12,764 bases of DNA, from the NCBI GenBank assembly GCA_028281205.1, contig JANQKJ010000094.1, positions 1 to 12,764 on the forward strand, written 5' to 3'. The position numbers and the translations under genes were made by a program. Positions within the stretch are counted from its first letter, which is position 1. Each line of letters opens with the position of its first letter. Source of the stretch: Gammaproteobacteria bacterium (GTDB lineage: Bacteria > Pseudomonadota > Gammaproteobacteria > UBA4575). Positions 1 to 5,999 of the stretch are shown here, in pieces. The notes beneath the pieces are model-generated. The model made no database searches. It saw only the letters and a program-made list of their open reading frames with translations, and had not been told where the DNA came from.

Positions 1-41
1 ATATAAACGCACAATGGTTCTTAGTTTAAAAGACAAATCTT

Positions 42-1079
42 ATGAAAACATTCAGATGCGATTGTGGTAGCCAGTTGTATTTTGAAAATACCGTATGCTT
101 GTCATGCAATAAATTAATTGCTTATGATTTCACATCTGATGAAATGAACAGACTTACTAAACTTGATGACAATTACTATCTAACTGATTTCAATAAAAAG
201 CTCAAGCTTTGTAAAAATTACACAGAATATAATGTATGTAATGCTTCTATTCCTGCTGAATCTGAGTCCCAATTATGCATTTCATGTCAACTTAACCGCA
301 CTATCCCTAATTTAGACGTCATTGACAATATTCAAAAGTGGGCTCGTCTAGAAAAATCGAAAAGAAGACTAGTTCGTTCTTTATTGCAATTAGGCTTGCC
401 AGTAATTAGTTATGCGCAAAGTGAGAATGGCCTTGCTTTTGATTTTCTTCAGGGTCAACAACAAAATCCTAATGTTGACAATGAATTTGTAACTACAGGT
501 CACTACAAAGGATTAATAACGATAAATCTAGCAGAAGCTGATGACATATATCTTGAAAACACTAAAAGCGAACTTGGCGAACAATATCGCACACCTTTAG
601 GGCATCTAAGGCATGAGAGCGGTCATTATTATTTTGATTTATTAATCAGAGATTCTAAATGGATAGATATTTTTAGGGAGATTTTTGGCAGTGAAGAGGG
701 CGACTATCAACAAGCCCTGGATCATTACTATCAATCTAAACCTCATACAAATTGGAATCAAAATTACATTAGTGAGTATGCCATGGTTCACCCATTAGAG
801 GACTGGGCGGAATGTTGGGCTCATTATCTACATATGATAGATACACTAGAGTCTGCAAAAAATTTAAACATCCTAGATTTTGATGAAAATAACGACATAG
901 ATGCTCAATTATATAACTGGTCTAACTTAGCTATTGCTATGAATGAACTTAATCGAAGTATGGGTTTAAACGACGCTTACCCTTTTATTCTAAACACAGC
1001 TGTGGTTAAGAAATTATATTTTCTTGATCAGGTGATTGATCCCAATTTTGCGCCCACTCGACTGGTGGAAGTTGACTGA
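42..1079 (+). CDS. Zinc-ribbon metallopeptidase, Peptidase_Mx type (COG4307-like)
   Basis: A 345-residue putative zinc-dependent peptidase, probably cytoplasmic because no signal peptide is visible. The N-terminus carries zinc-ribbon cysteines (C6, C8, C19, C22) and a second cysteine group at C57, C66, C79 and C82. The catalytic zincin motif HESGH lies at residues 191-195, with E192 as general base. A later motif at 250-264 (HPLEDWAECWAHYLH) is where this family supplies its third metal ligand. The ATG at 42 is the only good start, because an in-frame stop lies at 27-29; no strong Shine-Dalgarno precedes it. The natural substrate of the family is unknown. Its 3' end overlaps the convergent Anbu gene by 74 bp. 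In my recollection COG4307 proteins often lie near Anbu and its ATP-grasp/alpha-E/transglutaminase partners, which would be outside this window. Confidence 0.85.
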   Translation: MKTFRCDCGSQLYFENTVCLSCNKLIAYDFTSDEMNRLTKLDDNYYLTDFNKKLKLCKNYTEYNVCNASIPAESESQLCISCQLNRTIPNLDVIDNIQKWARLEKSKRRLVRSLLQLGLPVISYAQSENGLAFDFLQGQQQNPNVDNEFVTTGHYKGLITINLAEADDIYLENTKSELGEQYRTPLGHLRHESGHYYFDLLIRDSKWIDIFREIFGSEEGDYQQALDHYYQSKPHTNWNQNYISEYAMVHPLEDWAECWAHYLHMIDTLESAKNLNILDFDENNDIDAQLYNWSNLAIAMNELNRSMGLNDAYPFILNTAVVKKLYFLDQVIDPNFAPTRLVEVD

Positions 1080-1767
1080 ATGCTTCTTTGATTCTGGCAT
1101 CCCATTCTTTTTTAAGCTCTCTTAGATATTTGCTATCTTCTTCTAACTTGACATATGCGCCTGGTTGAAGTGTATTCGCATTATAAGTATAAATTTCTAT
1201 TGGTGGTCCAACTGATAAGTTGCTACGCATTGTAGAGTCCATGGAGACTAATGCTGCTGCTGCCGATGTGGCCAAGTTTGTTGATGGAGTTAAAATTCTA
1301 TCTAGAATCGGTTTTCCGTACTTACTTTCTCCAATTTGCAAATACGGTGTTCCAAATGAAGTTGAAATATAATTTCCTTCAGGATAAACCATGAATATTT
1401 CATGATCTGAATTTAGCCCTACTTGCCCCCCTAAAATAAATGTGGCTTCAAATTGAGCATTATCGACTTCATGCTTGTCTTGCTCATAGCTATTTATTTT
1501 ACCCACGTAATCAGCTATATCTCTCAATGTTGGTAAATTTAAAATATTTGGCTCATTTTGGTTTTCGAGTCCGCGCTGAATTTGTGCAATAACAGACTGA
1601 GTAGTCGCAAGATTACCTGCAGACATGATAGTGATTTGACGTTCACCTGGAATACCATATGAATGCATTTTGCTGTAAGTGCTGACATGGTCTACACCTG
1701 CATTTGTTCTGGAGTCCGAACAAAATATAAGGCCAGAATCTACTTTAATTGCTACACAATAAGTCAT
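1006..1767 (-). CDS. Anbu proteasome-like peptidase
   Basis: A 253-residue protein of the Anbu (ancestral beta subunit) family, an N-terminal nucleophile hydrolase related to HslV and proteasome beta subunits. The start is fixed biologically: after Met removal the chain begins with Thr, the expected nucleophile. Counting from that Thr, the catalytic pattern T1, D17 and K32 is present, in TYCV at the N-terminus, the SDSRTNAG motif, and SK further on. Length is normal for the family. Anbu proteins assemble into large open rings or helical particles in the cytoplasm, and their physiological substrate is poorly known. The gene runs convergently into the metallopeptidase gene, and the last 74 bp are shared on opposite strands. 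No close Shine-Dalgarno is present: AAGG lies about 12 nt upstream. A TTGACG-N16-TATCTT promoter sits so close that the mRNA may be leaderless. Confidence 0.92.
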   Translation of the reverse strand: MTYCVAIKVDSGLIFCSDSRTNAGVDHVSTYSKMHSYGIPGERQITIMSAGNLATTQSVIAQIQRGLENQNEPNILNLPTLRDIADYVGKINSYEQDKHEVDNAQFEATFILGGQVGLNSDHEIFMVYPEGNYISTSFGTPYLQIGESKYGKPILDRILTPSTNLATSAAAALVSMDSTMRSNLSVGPPIEIYTYNANTLQPGAYVKLEEDSKYLRELKKEWDARIKEAFSQLPPVEWAQNWDQSPDQENIIS

Positions 1768-2093
1768 CGATACAAGATACCTTAATGATTATTAGCGTCA
1801 AGTGAATAAATCAAATTTTATTATTAATAAACTAATATTGCTTGATGGATAATTCGCTGCGAAAAAATTCAGTTAATATTGTTTTAAAAAATAGTGCCTT
1901 CTAGAGCATTCTATGTCTGCATCAATAGCAGATAGATATTACTTGCTAATGCATTAGGGTGAGAAGTACGATTATAAATATAGTAAGTTAGATATGAAAA
2001 TTTGCGAATTGATTAAGGTTTAAATGACTGTTTTTGCGTCGTAAGCAGACAATCAGCTAGACAATAGTTCTAAGTTGAACTGAATACAGCCAA
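1768..2093. other. 326-bp intergenic region with one imperfect hairpin
   Basis: This AT-rich spacer lies between the divergent start of Anbu and the 3' end of tetR. I see no gene with a ribosome binding site. The only structure is an inverted repeat at 1918-1953: TGCAT and TAGCA, split by a 3-nt bulge, pair with TGCTA and ATGCA around a 13-nt loop. No T-run follows, so it is not an obvious terminator. A 14-codon ATG ORF at 1913 has no Shine-Dalgarno and was not called. Confidence 0.6.
1774..1801 (-). promoter_or_regulatory. Candidate sigma-70 promoter of the Anbu gene, possibly leaderless
   Basis: On the minus strand TTGACG (1801-1796) and TATCTT (1779-1774) are separated by 16 nt. Only 6 nt lie between the -10 box and the ATG at 1767, so transcription would start at or beside the start codon. 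This fits the absence of a well-placed Shine-Dalgarno. The prediction rests on consensus matching alone. Confidence 0.35.
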
Positions 2094-2678
2094 TCAGGGC
2101 TCAACCATTTTTAAGATATTATTTACAATTTTGAGGCTTTGATTATTGCTCAAAGGGCCTTTTGTTAGTGTTATCATCCCAACTAGTAACGATATAATAA
2201 TCTTTGCTGTTTCAGTTGGTTTGATATCATCTCTAAACTCACCAATTTCTTGACCGCGTTTAATAGCTTTTGCTAACAATTTTTCTAAAGCTGAGATATG
2301 GTCACTGATTAAATTTTTTACTTCTGTATCTCTATATGCTCTATCATTAAGTGAGTTTATCATTAAACAACCCCGTTTTAATGTCTGACCGCATACAGCT
2401 TTTAAATCTGAATGTAACCAACTATGAATTGCCTTTTTTGGGGAATTACTATTGTCTAAATGTTTCTTGTCAAATTCATGAGCCATTCTCAAGTAATGCT
2501 CAAGTGATGCTAAAAAAAGTGAATGCTTGTCTTTAAATGCTTTATAGATACTGCCTTTTTGCAGCTTGGTTGCTTCCATAATATCTGACAATGAGGTGCC
2601 ATCATAACCCTCACTCCAGAATACTTGCATAGATTTGACTAAGACTTCATCTATATCAAATTCTCGAGGTCTAGCCAT
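2094..2678 (-). CDS. TetR/AcrR-family repressor, NemR-like with candidate redox cysteine
   Basis: A 194-residue TetR-family regulator. The N-terminal helix-turn-helix spans about residues 10-56 (FWSEGYDGTSLSDIM followed by QKGSIYKAFKDK). The ligand domain carries the motif RGCLMIN around C104, as in the NemR-type subgroup, and a second cysteine C96. K173 follows VGMITLT, 69 residues after C104. By recall this is the same spacing as NemR C106-K175, the pair reported to react with oxidants, but lysine at this place is common in related TetR proteins. The gene is divergent from the small-protein/glutaredoxin genes. Its own TTGACC-N16-TGTAAT promoter is covered by operator O1, so it is probably autorepressed. 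AAAGGA precedes the ATG by 9 nt. The inducer cannot be deduced. Confidence 0.93.
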   Translation of the reverse strand: MARPREFDIDEVLVKSMQVFWSEGYDGTSLSDIMEATKLQKGSIYKAFKDKHSLFLASLEHYLRMAHEFDKKHLDNSNSPKKAIHSWLHSDLKAVCGQTLKRGCLMINSLNDRAYRDTEVKNLISDHISALEKLLAKAIKRGQEIGEFRDDIKPTETAKIIISLLVGMITLTKGPLSNNQSLKIVNNILKMVEP

Positions 2679-2712
2679 TGAATTTCTTCCTTTATGCTTG
2701 TGATTTCAGCAT

Positions 2713-2740
2713 ATTACAATATTAGGAACCGTTCGGTCAA
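2713..2740 (-). promoter_or_regulatory. tetR promoter overlapping operator O1
   Basis: On the minus strand a -35 box TTGACC (2740-2735) and a -10 box TGTAAT (2718-2713, 5/6 to consensus) are spaced by 16 nt. The -35 hexamer is itself the conserved half of operator O1, so repressor binding would block RNA polymerase. Confidence 0.6.
2725..2740. promoter_or_regulatory. TetR operator O1 (one perfect half-site)
   Basis: The right half, TCGGTCAA (2733-2740), matches the O3 consensus exactly. The left half (2725-2732) keeps only ACCG. The centre is about 58 bp from the centre of O2. The position over the tetR -35 box argues for autoregulation. Confidence 0.6.
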
Positions 2741-2782
2741 TTAAATTAATCGTAATGATGAATATTTTGAATCAAGGATATA

Positions 2783-2798
2783 TTGACTGATCGGTCAA
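2783..2798. promoter_or_regulatory. TetR operator O2 (15/16 identical to O3 core)
   Basis: TTGACTGATCGGTCAA is a palindrome with a single mismatched pair. It covers the -35 box and the first part of the spacer of the promoter reading toward the small-protein operon, the classic position for steric repression. Confidence 0.75.
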
Positions 2799-2811
2799 TA
2801 ACTATTAGATT
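2783..2811 (+). promoter_or_regulatory. Promoter of the small-protein/glutaredoxin operon
   Basis: TTGACT (2783-2788) and TAGATT (2806-2811) lie 17 nt apart. The predicted start of transcription is near 2818, immediately before operator O3. Operators O2 and O3 therefore bracket the promoter core. Confidence 0.55.
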
Positions 2812-2820
2812 ACGCCCATT

Positions 2821-2838
2821 GTTGACCGATCGGTCAAC
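2821..2838. promoter_or_regulatory. TetR operator O3, perfect 18-bp palindrome
   Basis: GTTGACCGATCGGTCAAC is fully self-complementary. It lies just downstream of the predicted transcription start and 43 bp before the first start codon. Its centre is 39 bp from that of O2. The GACCGATCGGTC core is the type bound by many TetR-family repressors. Confidence 0.82.
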
Positions 2839-2880
2839 TTTAGAACTTAGCGTAATTTAATTTTAATAAGGAGATTTACC

Positions 2881-3123
2881 ATGAATATTAAGACATTATC
2901 ACCAATAGCACTTGTGTTGGCAGCTACTTCAGCTTCTGCTGGTGGGTTAAGTATCGACACTGTTGAACAGAGCATGAACTCAGAAAGCTGGGTTGTAACA
3001 TACACTGAAGCACAAGAAATCAAAGCTCAAGGTCCATTAACTGCTTTTGATAGTTATGTTAATGAAGTGCAGGATTTTGTGGACACAGAATCATTGAGAC
3101 ATGACTATGATGGTCAATCATAA
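2881..3123 (+). CDS. Small exported protein of unknown function, TetR-controlled
   Basis: An 80-residue protein that I do not recognise. Residues 1-20 form a Sec-type signal peptide: a short basic start, a hydrophobic core, and an ASA cleavage motif just before GG. The mature part would be about 60 residues, acidic, without cysteine, and predicted to act in the periplasm or outside the cell. An AGGAG Shine-Dalgarno at 2869-2873 stands 7 nt before the ATG, so translation should be strong. It is the first gene downstream of operators O2 and O3 and so is probably derepressed when the TetR protein is inactivated. No enzymatic motif is visible. Its place ahead of a second small exported protein and a glutaredoxin suggests a stress role, which is inference only. 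Confidence 0.8.
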   Translation: MNIKTLSPIALVLAATSASAGGLSIDTVEQSMNSESWVVTYTEAQEIKAQGPLTAFDSYVNEVQDFVDTESLRHDYDGQS

Positions 3124-3187
3124 CTATTGATTTCAATTGCATGGATGATGAACGAACAAGGACGTTCTTAAAATGGAGTATGTTGAG

Positions 3188-3433
3188 ATGAAATTAATAG
3201 TTGCAATATTGATCATTTTACTAATACCTCTTAGTGCATCTGCTGCCCCTAATAATTCGACTTTAGATATATTTAAAGGCGGTGTTCGTTCTGATTCCAT
3301 AATTAAAAATGAAAAAGATACTGAGGAAGTCATTGTGTGCAAAATTCCAGGATATGGAATCAGAATAATTAATAGTGAATCTGATAAGCATGAGAAAGCT
3401 ACATATGGAATTTATCGATGTCTTTGGGCGTAA
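3188..3433 (+). CDS. Small exported protein with two cysteines, unknown function
   Basis: An 81-residue protein that I do not recognise. A signal peptide covers about residues 1-19 (MKLIVAILI core, SASAA cleavage region). The mature part contains just two cysteines, C51 and C78, which could form a disulfide in the periplasm. I chose the ATG at 3188 over the in-frame ATG at 3173. GGAG at 3175-3178 is then a ribosome site with 9-nt spacing, and the N-terminus becomes a normal signal peptide rather than one preceded by two glutamates. The upstream start remains possible, because AAGGA lies 10 nt before it. It starts 64 bp after the first small gene and ends 18 bp before glutaredoxin, consistent with one operon under the TetR operators. 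Confidence 0.75.
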   Translation: MKLIVAILIILLIPLSASAAPNNSTLDIFKGGVRSDSIIKNEKDTEEVIVCKIPGYGIRIINSESDKHEKATYGIYRCLWA

Positions 3434-3451
3434 TTTAAAAGGAGATAACTT

Positions 3452-3691
3452 ATGAAAAGCATTGAAGTATATACAAAAGATAACTGCCCTTATTGTGACC
3501 GTGCAAAAGCTCTTTTGAAGGCTAATGGGGAAGAATATAAGACGATAGATGTAACTGACAATGAAAGCGCATTAAGGCAAATGATTGAACGTTCATCAAA
3601 TCGTACAGTACCACAGATATTCATTGACGGCCGATCAGTAGGAGGCTATGCAGAATTGGCGCACTTGTATTCTTTAAGCAAGACGCAATAA
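3452..3691 (+). CDS. grxC: Glutaredoxin 3-type, dithiol
   Basis: A 79-residue class I glutaredoxin, a cytoplasmic enzyme that reduces protein disulfides and glutathione mixed disulfides using glutathione. The CPYC active site is at residues 12-15, the cis-proline TVP motif at 52-54, and the GGY glutathione-binding motif at 64-66. Length and motif order match GrxC of proteobacteria. AAGGAG at 3439-3444 lies 7 nt before the ATG. It is the third gene after the TetR operators and directly follows the two-cysteine exported protein. That context suggests induction by thiol-reactive or oxidant stress rather than a housekeeping role. A strong hairpin follows 5 nt after the stop. Confidence 0.95.
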   Translation: MKSIEVYTKDNCPYCDRAKALLKANGEEYKTIDVTDNESALRQMIERSSNRTVPQIFIDGRSVGGYAELAHLYSLSKTQ

Positions 3692-3696
3692 AGCTG

Positions 3697-3739
3697 GGGC
3701 AGATGATTCATTGAATCACCTGCCCTCAATCATAGAGGG
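3697..3739 (+). terminator. Two overlapping, mutually exclusive hairpins after grxC
   Basis: Hairpin A (3697-3725) pairs GGGCAG with CTGCCC and TGATTC with GAATCA around a 3-nt loop, with one A-C mismatch. Hairpin B pairs CCCTC (3723-3727) with GAGGG (3735-3739). Both use 3723-3725, so they cannot form together. Neither is followed by a T-run, so this may be a processing or stability element, a Rho-type end or an attenuator before the MOSC gene rather than a standard terminator. Confidence 0.4.
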
Positions 3740-3843
3740 TTATAAATGATCGGTTTCGAGCTGATAGGCGACTCATTCTATCAATTGTGTTAAATATATA
3801 ATTCTCTATTACATCTGGTAAACGAAACTAAATAAGGCTTCAT

Positions 3844-4500
3844 ATGGATTCATTTCTAGGAAACGTTATTTCCATTAACGTTGGTTTGCCAAAAGACTTT
3901 GAGTACAAGGGGCGGCGAGCAAAAAGTGCTATCTGGAAGAACCCTGTAGATAGCAAAGTTTATGCCCGTGGAATTAATCTAGAAGGTGACTTACAGGCAG
4001 ACCTTGATGCGCATGGTGGTTATGATAAAGCAGTATATGCATACGCTAGTGAAGATTTATCATGGTGGGAACAAGAGATTGGCAGGATTGTTGAACCTGG
4101 CAAACTGGGAGAAAATCTAACTCTTCGTGGCATATTAGTAAACGATGCATTAATTGGAGAGCGATGGAAGGTAGGTGAAGCAGTTTTAGAAGTTTCAGAG
4201 CCACGGATACCTTGTTGGCGGCTTGGTGTCCGCATGAATGATAAAACCTTTCCCAGAAAATTTACTAAAGCTCTTAGGCCTGGCGCATACCTGAGAATAA
4301 TAGAAGAAGGTGGTCTTGAAAGAGGAGATTCAGTTGAAATTTTAGAAAAGCCTAATCATAAGCTGAGCATCCGAGATGTATTTAAAATCTATACTCAGAC
4401 ACATGAGAATGCGAATAAAATTCTTGAGGTTTCAAAAATATCAGATGCATGGAAAAGGTGGGCAGATGAAACAATCCGAAGAAATAAATCTGACGTATAG
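3844..4500 (+). CDS. MOSC-domain protein, YiiM-like
   Basis: A 218-residue protein with a MOSC domain (about residues 10-165) followed by the C-terminal 3-alpha helical domain (about 174-213), the YiiM architecture. Family signatures are visible: AHGGYDKAVY (56-65), LGEN (88-91), and the conserved cysteine C124 in RIPCWRLG, which holds the molybdenum cofactor in this superfamily. YiiM of E. coli acts in detoxification of N-hydroxylated base analogues with Moco; the same chemistry is inferred here, not shown. AAGG stands 6 nt before the ATG. The gene lies 152 bp after grxC, behind two hairpins, and may have its own promoter. That spacer contains TGATCGGT (3747-3754), a partial match to the TetR operator. 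Confidence 0.9.
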   Translation: MDSFLGNVISINVGLPKDFEYKGRRAKSAIWKNPVDSKVYARGINLEGDLQADLDAHGGYDKAVYAYASEDLSWWEQEIGRIVEPGKLGENLTLRGILVNDALIGERWKVGEAVLEVSEPRIPCWRLGVRMNDKTFPRKFTKALRPGAYLRIIEEGGLERGDSVEILEKPNHKLSIRDVFKIYTQTHENANKILEVSKISDAWKRWADETIRRNKSDV

Positions 4501-4858
4501 ACCATAAAAACAAACCTTATAAATACTTGAATGACTTCTATTGAGTTGTAAGATGATCTGAGGATAACGAAATTATCTATCGCTAATGAAGTTTTTAAAA
4601 GCACTAGTTGTTGGCGTAAGCATTACTTTGTTATCTGTAACTTGCGAGATATTTTGATTTTCTATTAAGCGAATCAGCTTGAAATACTTATCCTCATATG
4701 TGCAGGAATAATATTGACCAGCGGTGAATATAGATTACTTACAAGAAATTTTTAATTAAATGATCATGATTGAGTGAATAATCGAGATAAATTATTTTAA
4801 TTTTATTATATAGTTTTTTGTGATGTACCATTGCTCAGGGTGTATCTAGAGATTCTAT
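4501..4858. other. 358-bp intergenic region before the BLUF gene
   Basis: This AT-rich spacer between the MOSC and BLUF genes must contain the BLUF promoter. I found no convincing -35/-10 pair. Inside it is the short signal-peptide-like ORF at 4586-4657, listed separately. No strong hairpin or repeat was found. Confidence 0.5.
4586..4657 (+). CDS. Candidate 23-residue signal-peptide-like micro-ORF or decayed exported-protein gene
   Basis: The ATG at 4586 opens 23 codons ending in TGA. The peptide begins MKFLKALVVGVSI and continues LLSVTC, which reads like a signal peptide with a lipobox-like end (LSVTC), then stops almost at once. No Shine-Dalgarno is correctly spaced: GAGG lies about 24 nt upstream. 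It could be a remnant of a small exported or lipoprotein gene cut by a mutation, a real micropeptide, or chance. The frame after the stop gives no recognisable protein. Confidence 0.28.
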   Translation: MKFLKALVVGVSITLLSVTCEIF

Positions 4859-5335
4859 ATGAAACAAGTTGAATCAAATAACACTGGCTCCAAAATATTT
4901 CATATTGCTTATGTAAGTACTGCGACCACACCCTTAGATGATAAAGAGTTAGCGGCTATTGCGCGCATCTCACAAATAAACAATCAAAAGTTTGGGATAA
5001 CGGGCATCCTAATATATGGTAATAACAAGTTTTTACAGTTTATAGAGGGACCAGAATTTAATATTTGTAAATTAATGTCTCTTATATCTAAGGATGCACG
5101 CCATCACAGTTTAGATATTTTACGTCGCGAGTTTATTGCTAGGCGCCAATTTGAAAATTGGCATATGAGGCTTACAAATATAGATGAAATTCAAATGCAC
5201 AAAGGTGTGATATATGATGAGCTATTCAAGGAAGTAATTAAAAAGAAAGAACTTATTGAATATGCAATAGAAACTCGTACGTTGTTACTTGCTTTTAAAA
5301 ACTCCAATAAAATTAGGCAAAATTATAATAAATGA
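4859..5335 (+). CDS. Single-domain BLUF blue-light photoreceptor
   Basis: A 158-residue protein with a BLUF domain (about residues 13-105) and a short helical tail. All residues of the flavin photocycle can be matched to AppA with a constant offset of -3: Y18 (AppA Y21), N42 (N45), Q60 in FLQFIEG (Q63), W101 (W104) and M103 (M106). It should therefore bind FAD and respond to blue light. No output domain such as EAL, GGDEF or cyclase is fused, so signalling is expected through a partner protein, as in short BLUF proteins like PixD. The Shine-Dalgarno is weak. The next gene, 93 bp downstream on the same strand, is a membrane-anchored zinc-ribbon protein; whether it is a partner is unknown. Confidence 0.94.
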   Translation: MKQVESNNTGSKIFHIAYVSTATTPLDDKELAAIARISQINNQKFGITGILIYGNNKFLQFIEGPEFNICKLMSLISKDARHHSLDILRREFIARRQFENWHMRLTNIDEIQMHKGVIYDELFKEVIKKKELIEYAIETRTLLLAFKNSNKIRQNYNK

Positions 5336-5387
5336 TCACTTTTATGCTAGGAGAACACATATAAAAAATTAATCAAGTATGGCTCGA

Positions 5388-5417
5388 TTGATTACAATAT
5401 TTTTTACTGATTATAAA
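5388..5417 (+). promoter_or_regulatory. Candidate promoter giving a near-leaderless mRNA for the zinc-ribbon gene
   Basis: TTGATT (5388-5393) and TATAAA (5412-5417) are spaced by 18 nt. Transcription would begin about 7 nt after the -10 box, only 3-5 nt before the ATG at 5429. No Shine-Dalgarno precedes that ATG, which fits a leaderless message. Confidence 0.4.
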
Positions 5418-5428
5418 ATTCAGTTGCT

Positions 5429-5800
5429 ATGAAAACTTTAGATGATATTTATCGCTGTATAAGTTGTGGACATATTGCAGCCAGAGGGAATTTATACTGT
5501 AGAGATTGCGGAGTTAAATTCAGTGAAGATGATATTTTTCTCATGCAGAAAAATATTCATTCTGTAGTGGGTGCCTTACCGTGGAACACGCGTGACCGAT
5601 ATCGATGTATTCACTGTGATGCGCATATCGCGATAGCCGATAAATATTGCCGTGGTTGTGGTGATGAAATTTGCGATAAAGAAAAACAAATTATGAAGCT
5701 CAATATGAAAGAGTTGGCTGAGCAAAATACTATGCCGTTAATATGGCTTGCATTGTTCGTATTGCTAGTAATTGCGTTTTTGGTAGCGGTTGTTAGTTGA
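5429..5800 (+). CDS. Tandem zinc-ribbon protein with C-terminal transmembrane anchor
   Basis: A 123-residue protein with two similar zinc ribbons and one membrane helix. The first ribbon uses C10-x2-C13 and C24-x2-C27, the second C60-x2-C63 and C74-x2-C77. Each has the pattern YRC-I-x-C followed by YCR-x-CG, indicating an internal duplication 50 residues apart. Residues about 102-121 are strongly hydrophobic and end the protein, so the ribbons probably face the cytoplasm from a tail anchor. Function is unknown; such ribbons usually serve protein-protein contacts. No Shine-Dalgarno is seen, and a promoter lies almost directly against the start. The gene follows the BLUF gene on the same strand, making an accessory or output role conceivable but unproven. 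Confidence 0.8.
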   Translation: MKTLDDIYRCISCGHIAARGNLYCRDCGVKFSEDDIFLMQKNIHSVVGALPWNTRDRYRCIHCDAHIAIADKYCRGCGDEICDKEKQIMKLNMKELAEQNTMPLIWLALFVLLVIAFLVAVVS

Positions 5801-5999
5801 GCTTGCTTTCCAGGCTACAATCACAATTAATAGAATATGTTTCACATTTTAAATTGGTGTAGTTGTTTGCGATATCTATATTCATCCGAGGTCAGTTTCT
5901 AATGTATTTTTTAATGACTTAAATCGATTTTATCGAATTCACCTAAATATCTCCTGTCAGTAAAATAAGGAGATTAAACAACGACTTGGAGGTCATGTA

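Noticed and set aside
1913..1957. 14-codon ORF in the spacer before tetR
   Set aside because: No Shine-Dalgarno and no coding features; compatible with chance.
3133..3342. 69-codon minus-strand frame opposite the second exported protein
   Set aside because: It lacks a ribosome site, and the plus-strand gene has a signal peptide and fits the operon spacing.
5593..5600. TGACCGAT inside the zinc-ribbon gene as a further TetR operator
   Set aside because: It lies in conserved coding sequence, has only one half-site, and is far from any promoter.
5949..5974. ATCTCCT/AGGAGAT hairpin upstream of the His-rich gene as a riboswitch-like SD sequestration
   Set aside because: The AGGAG it hides is about 27 nt from the start codon and is not the ribosome site used (GGAGG at 5988-5992), so no regulatory logic is supported.
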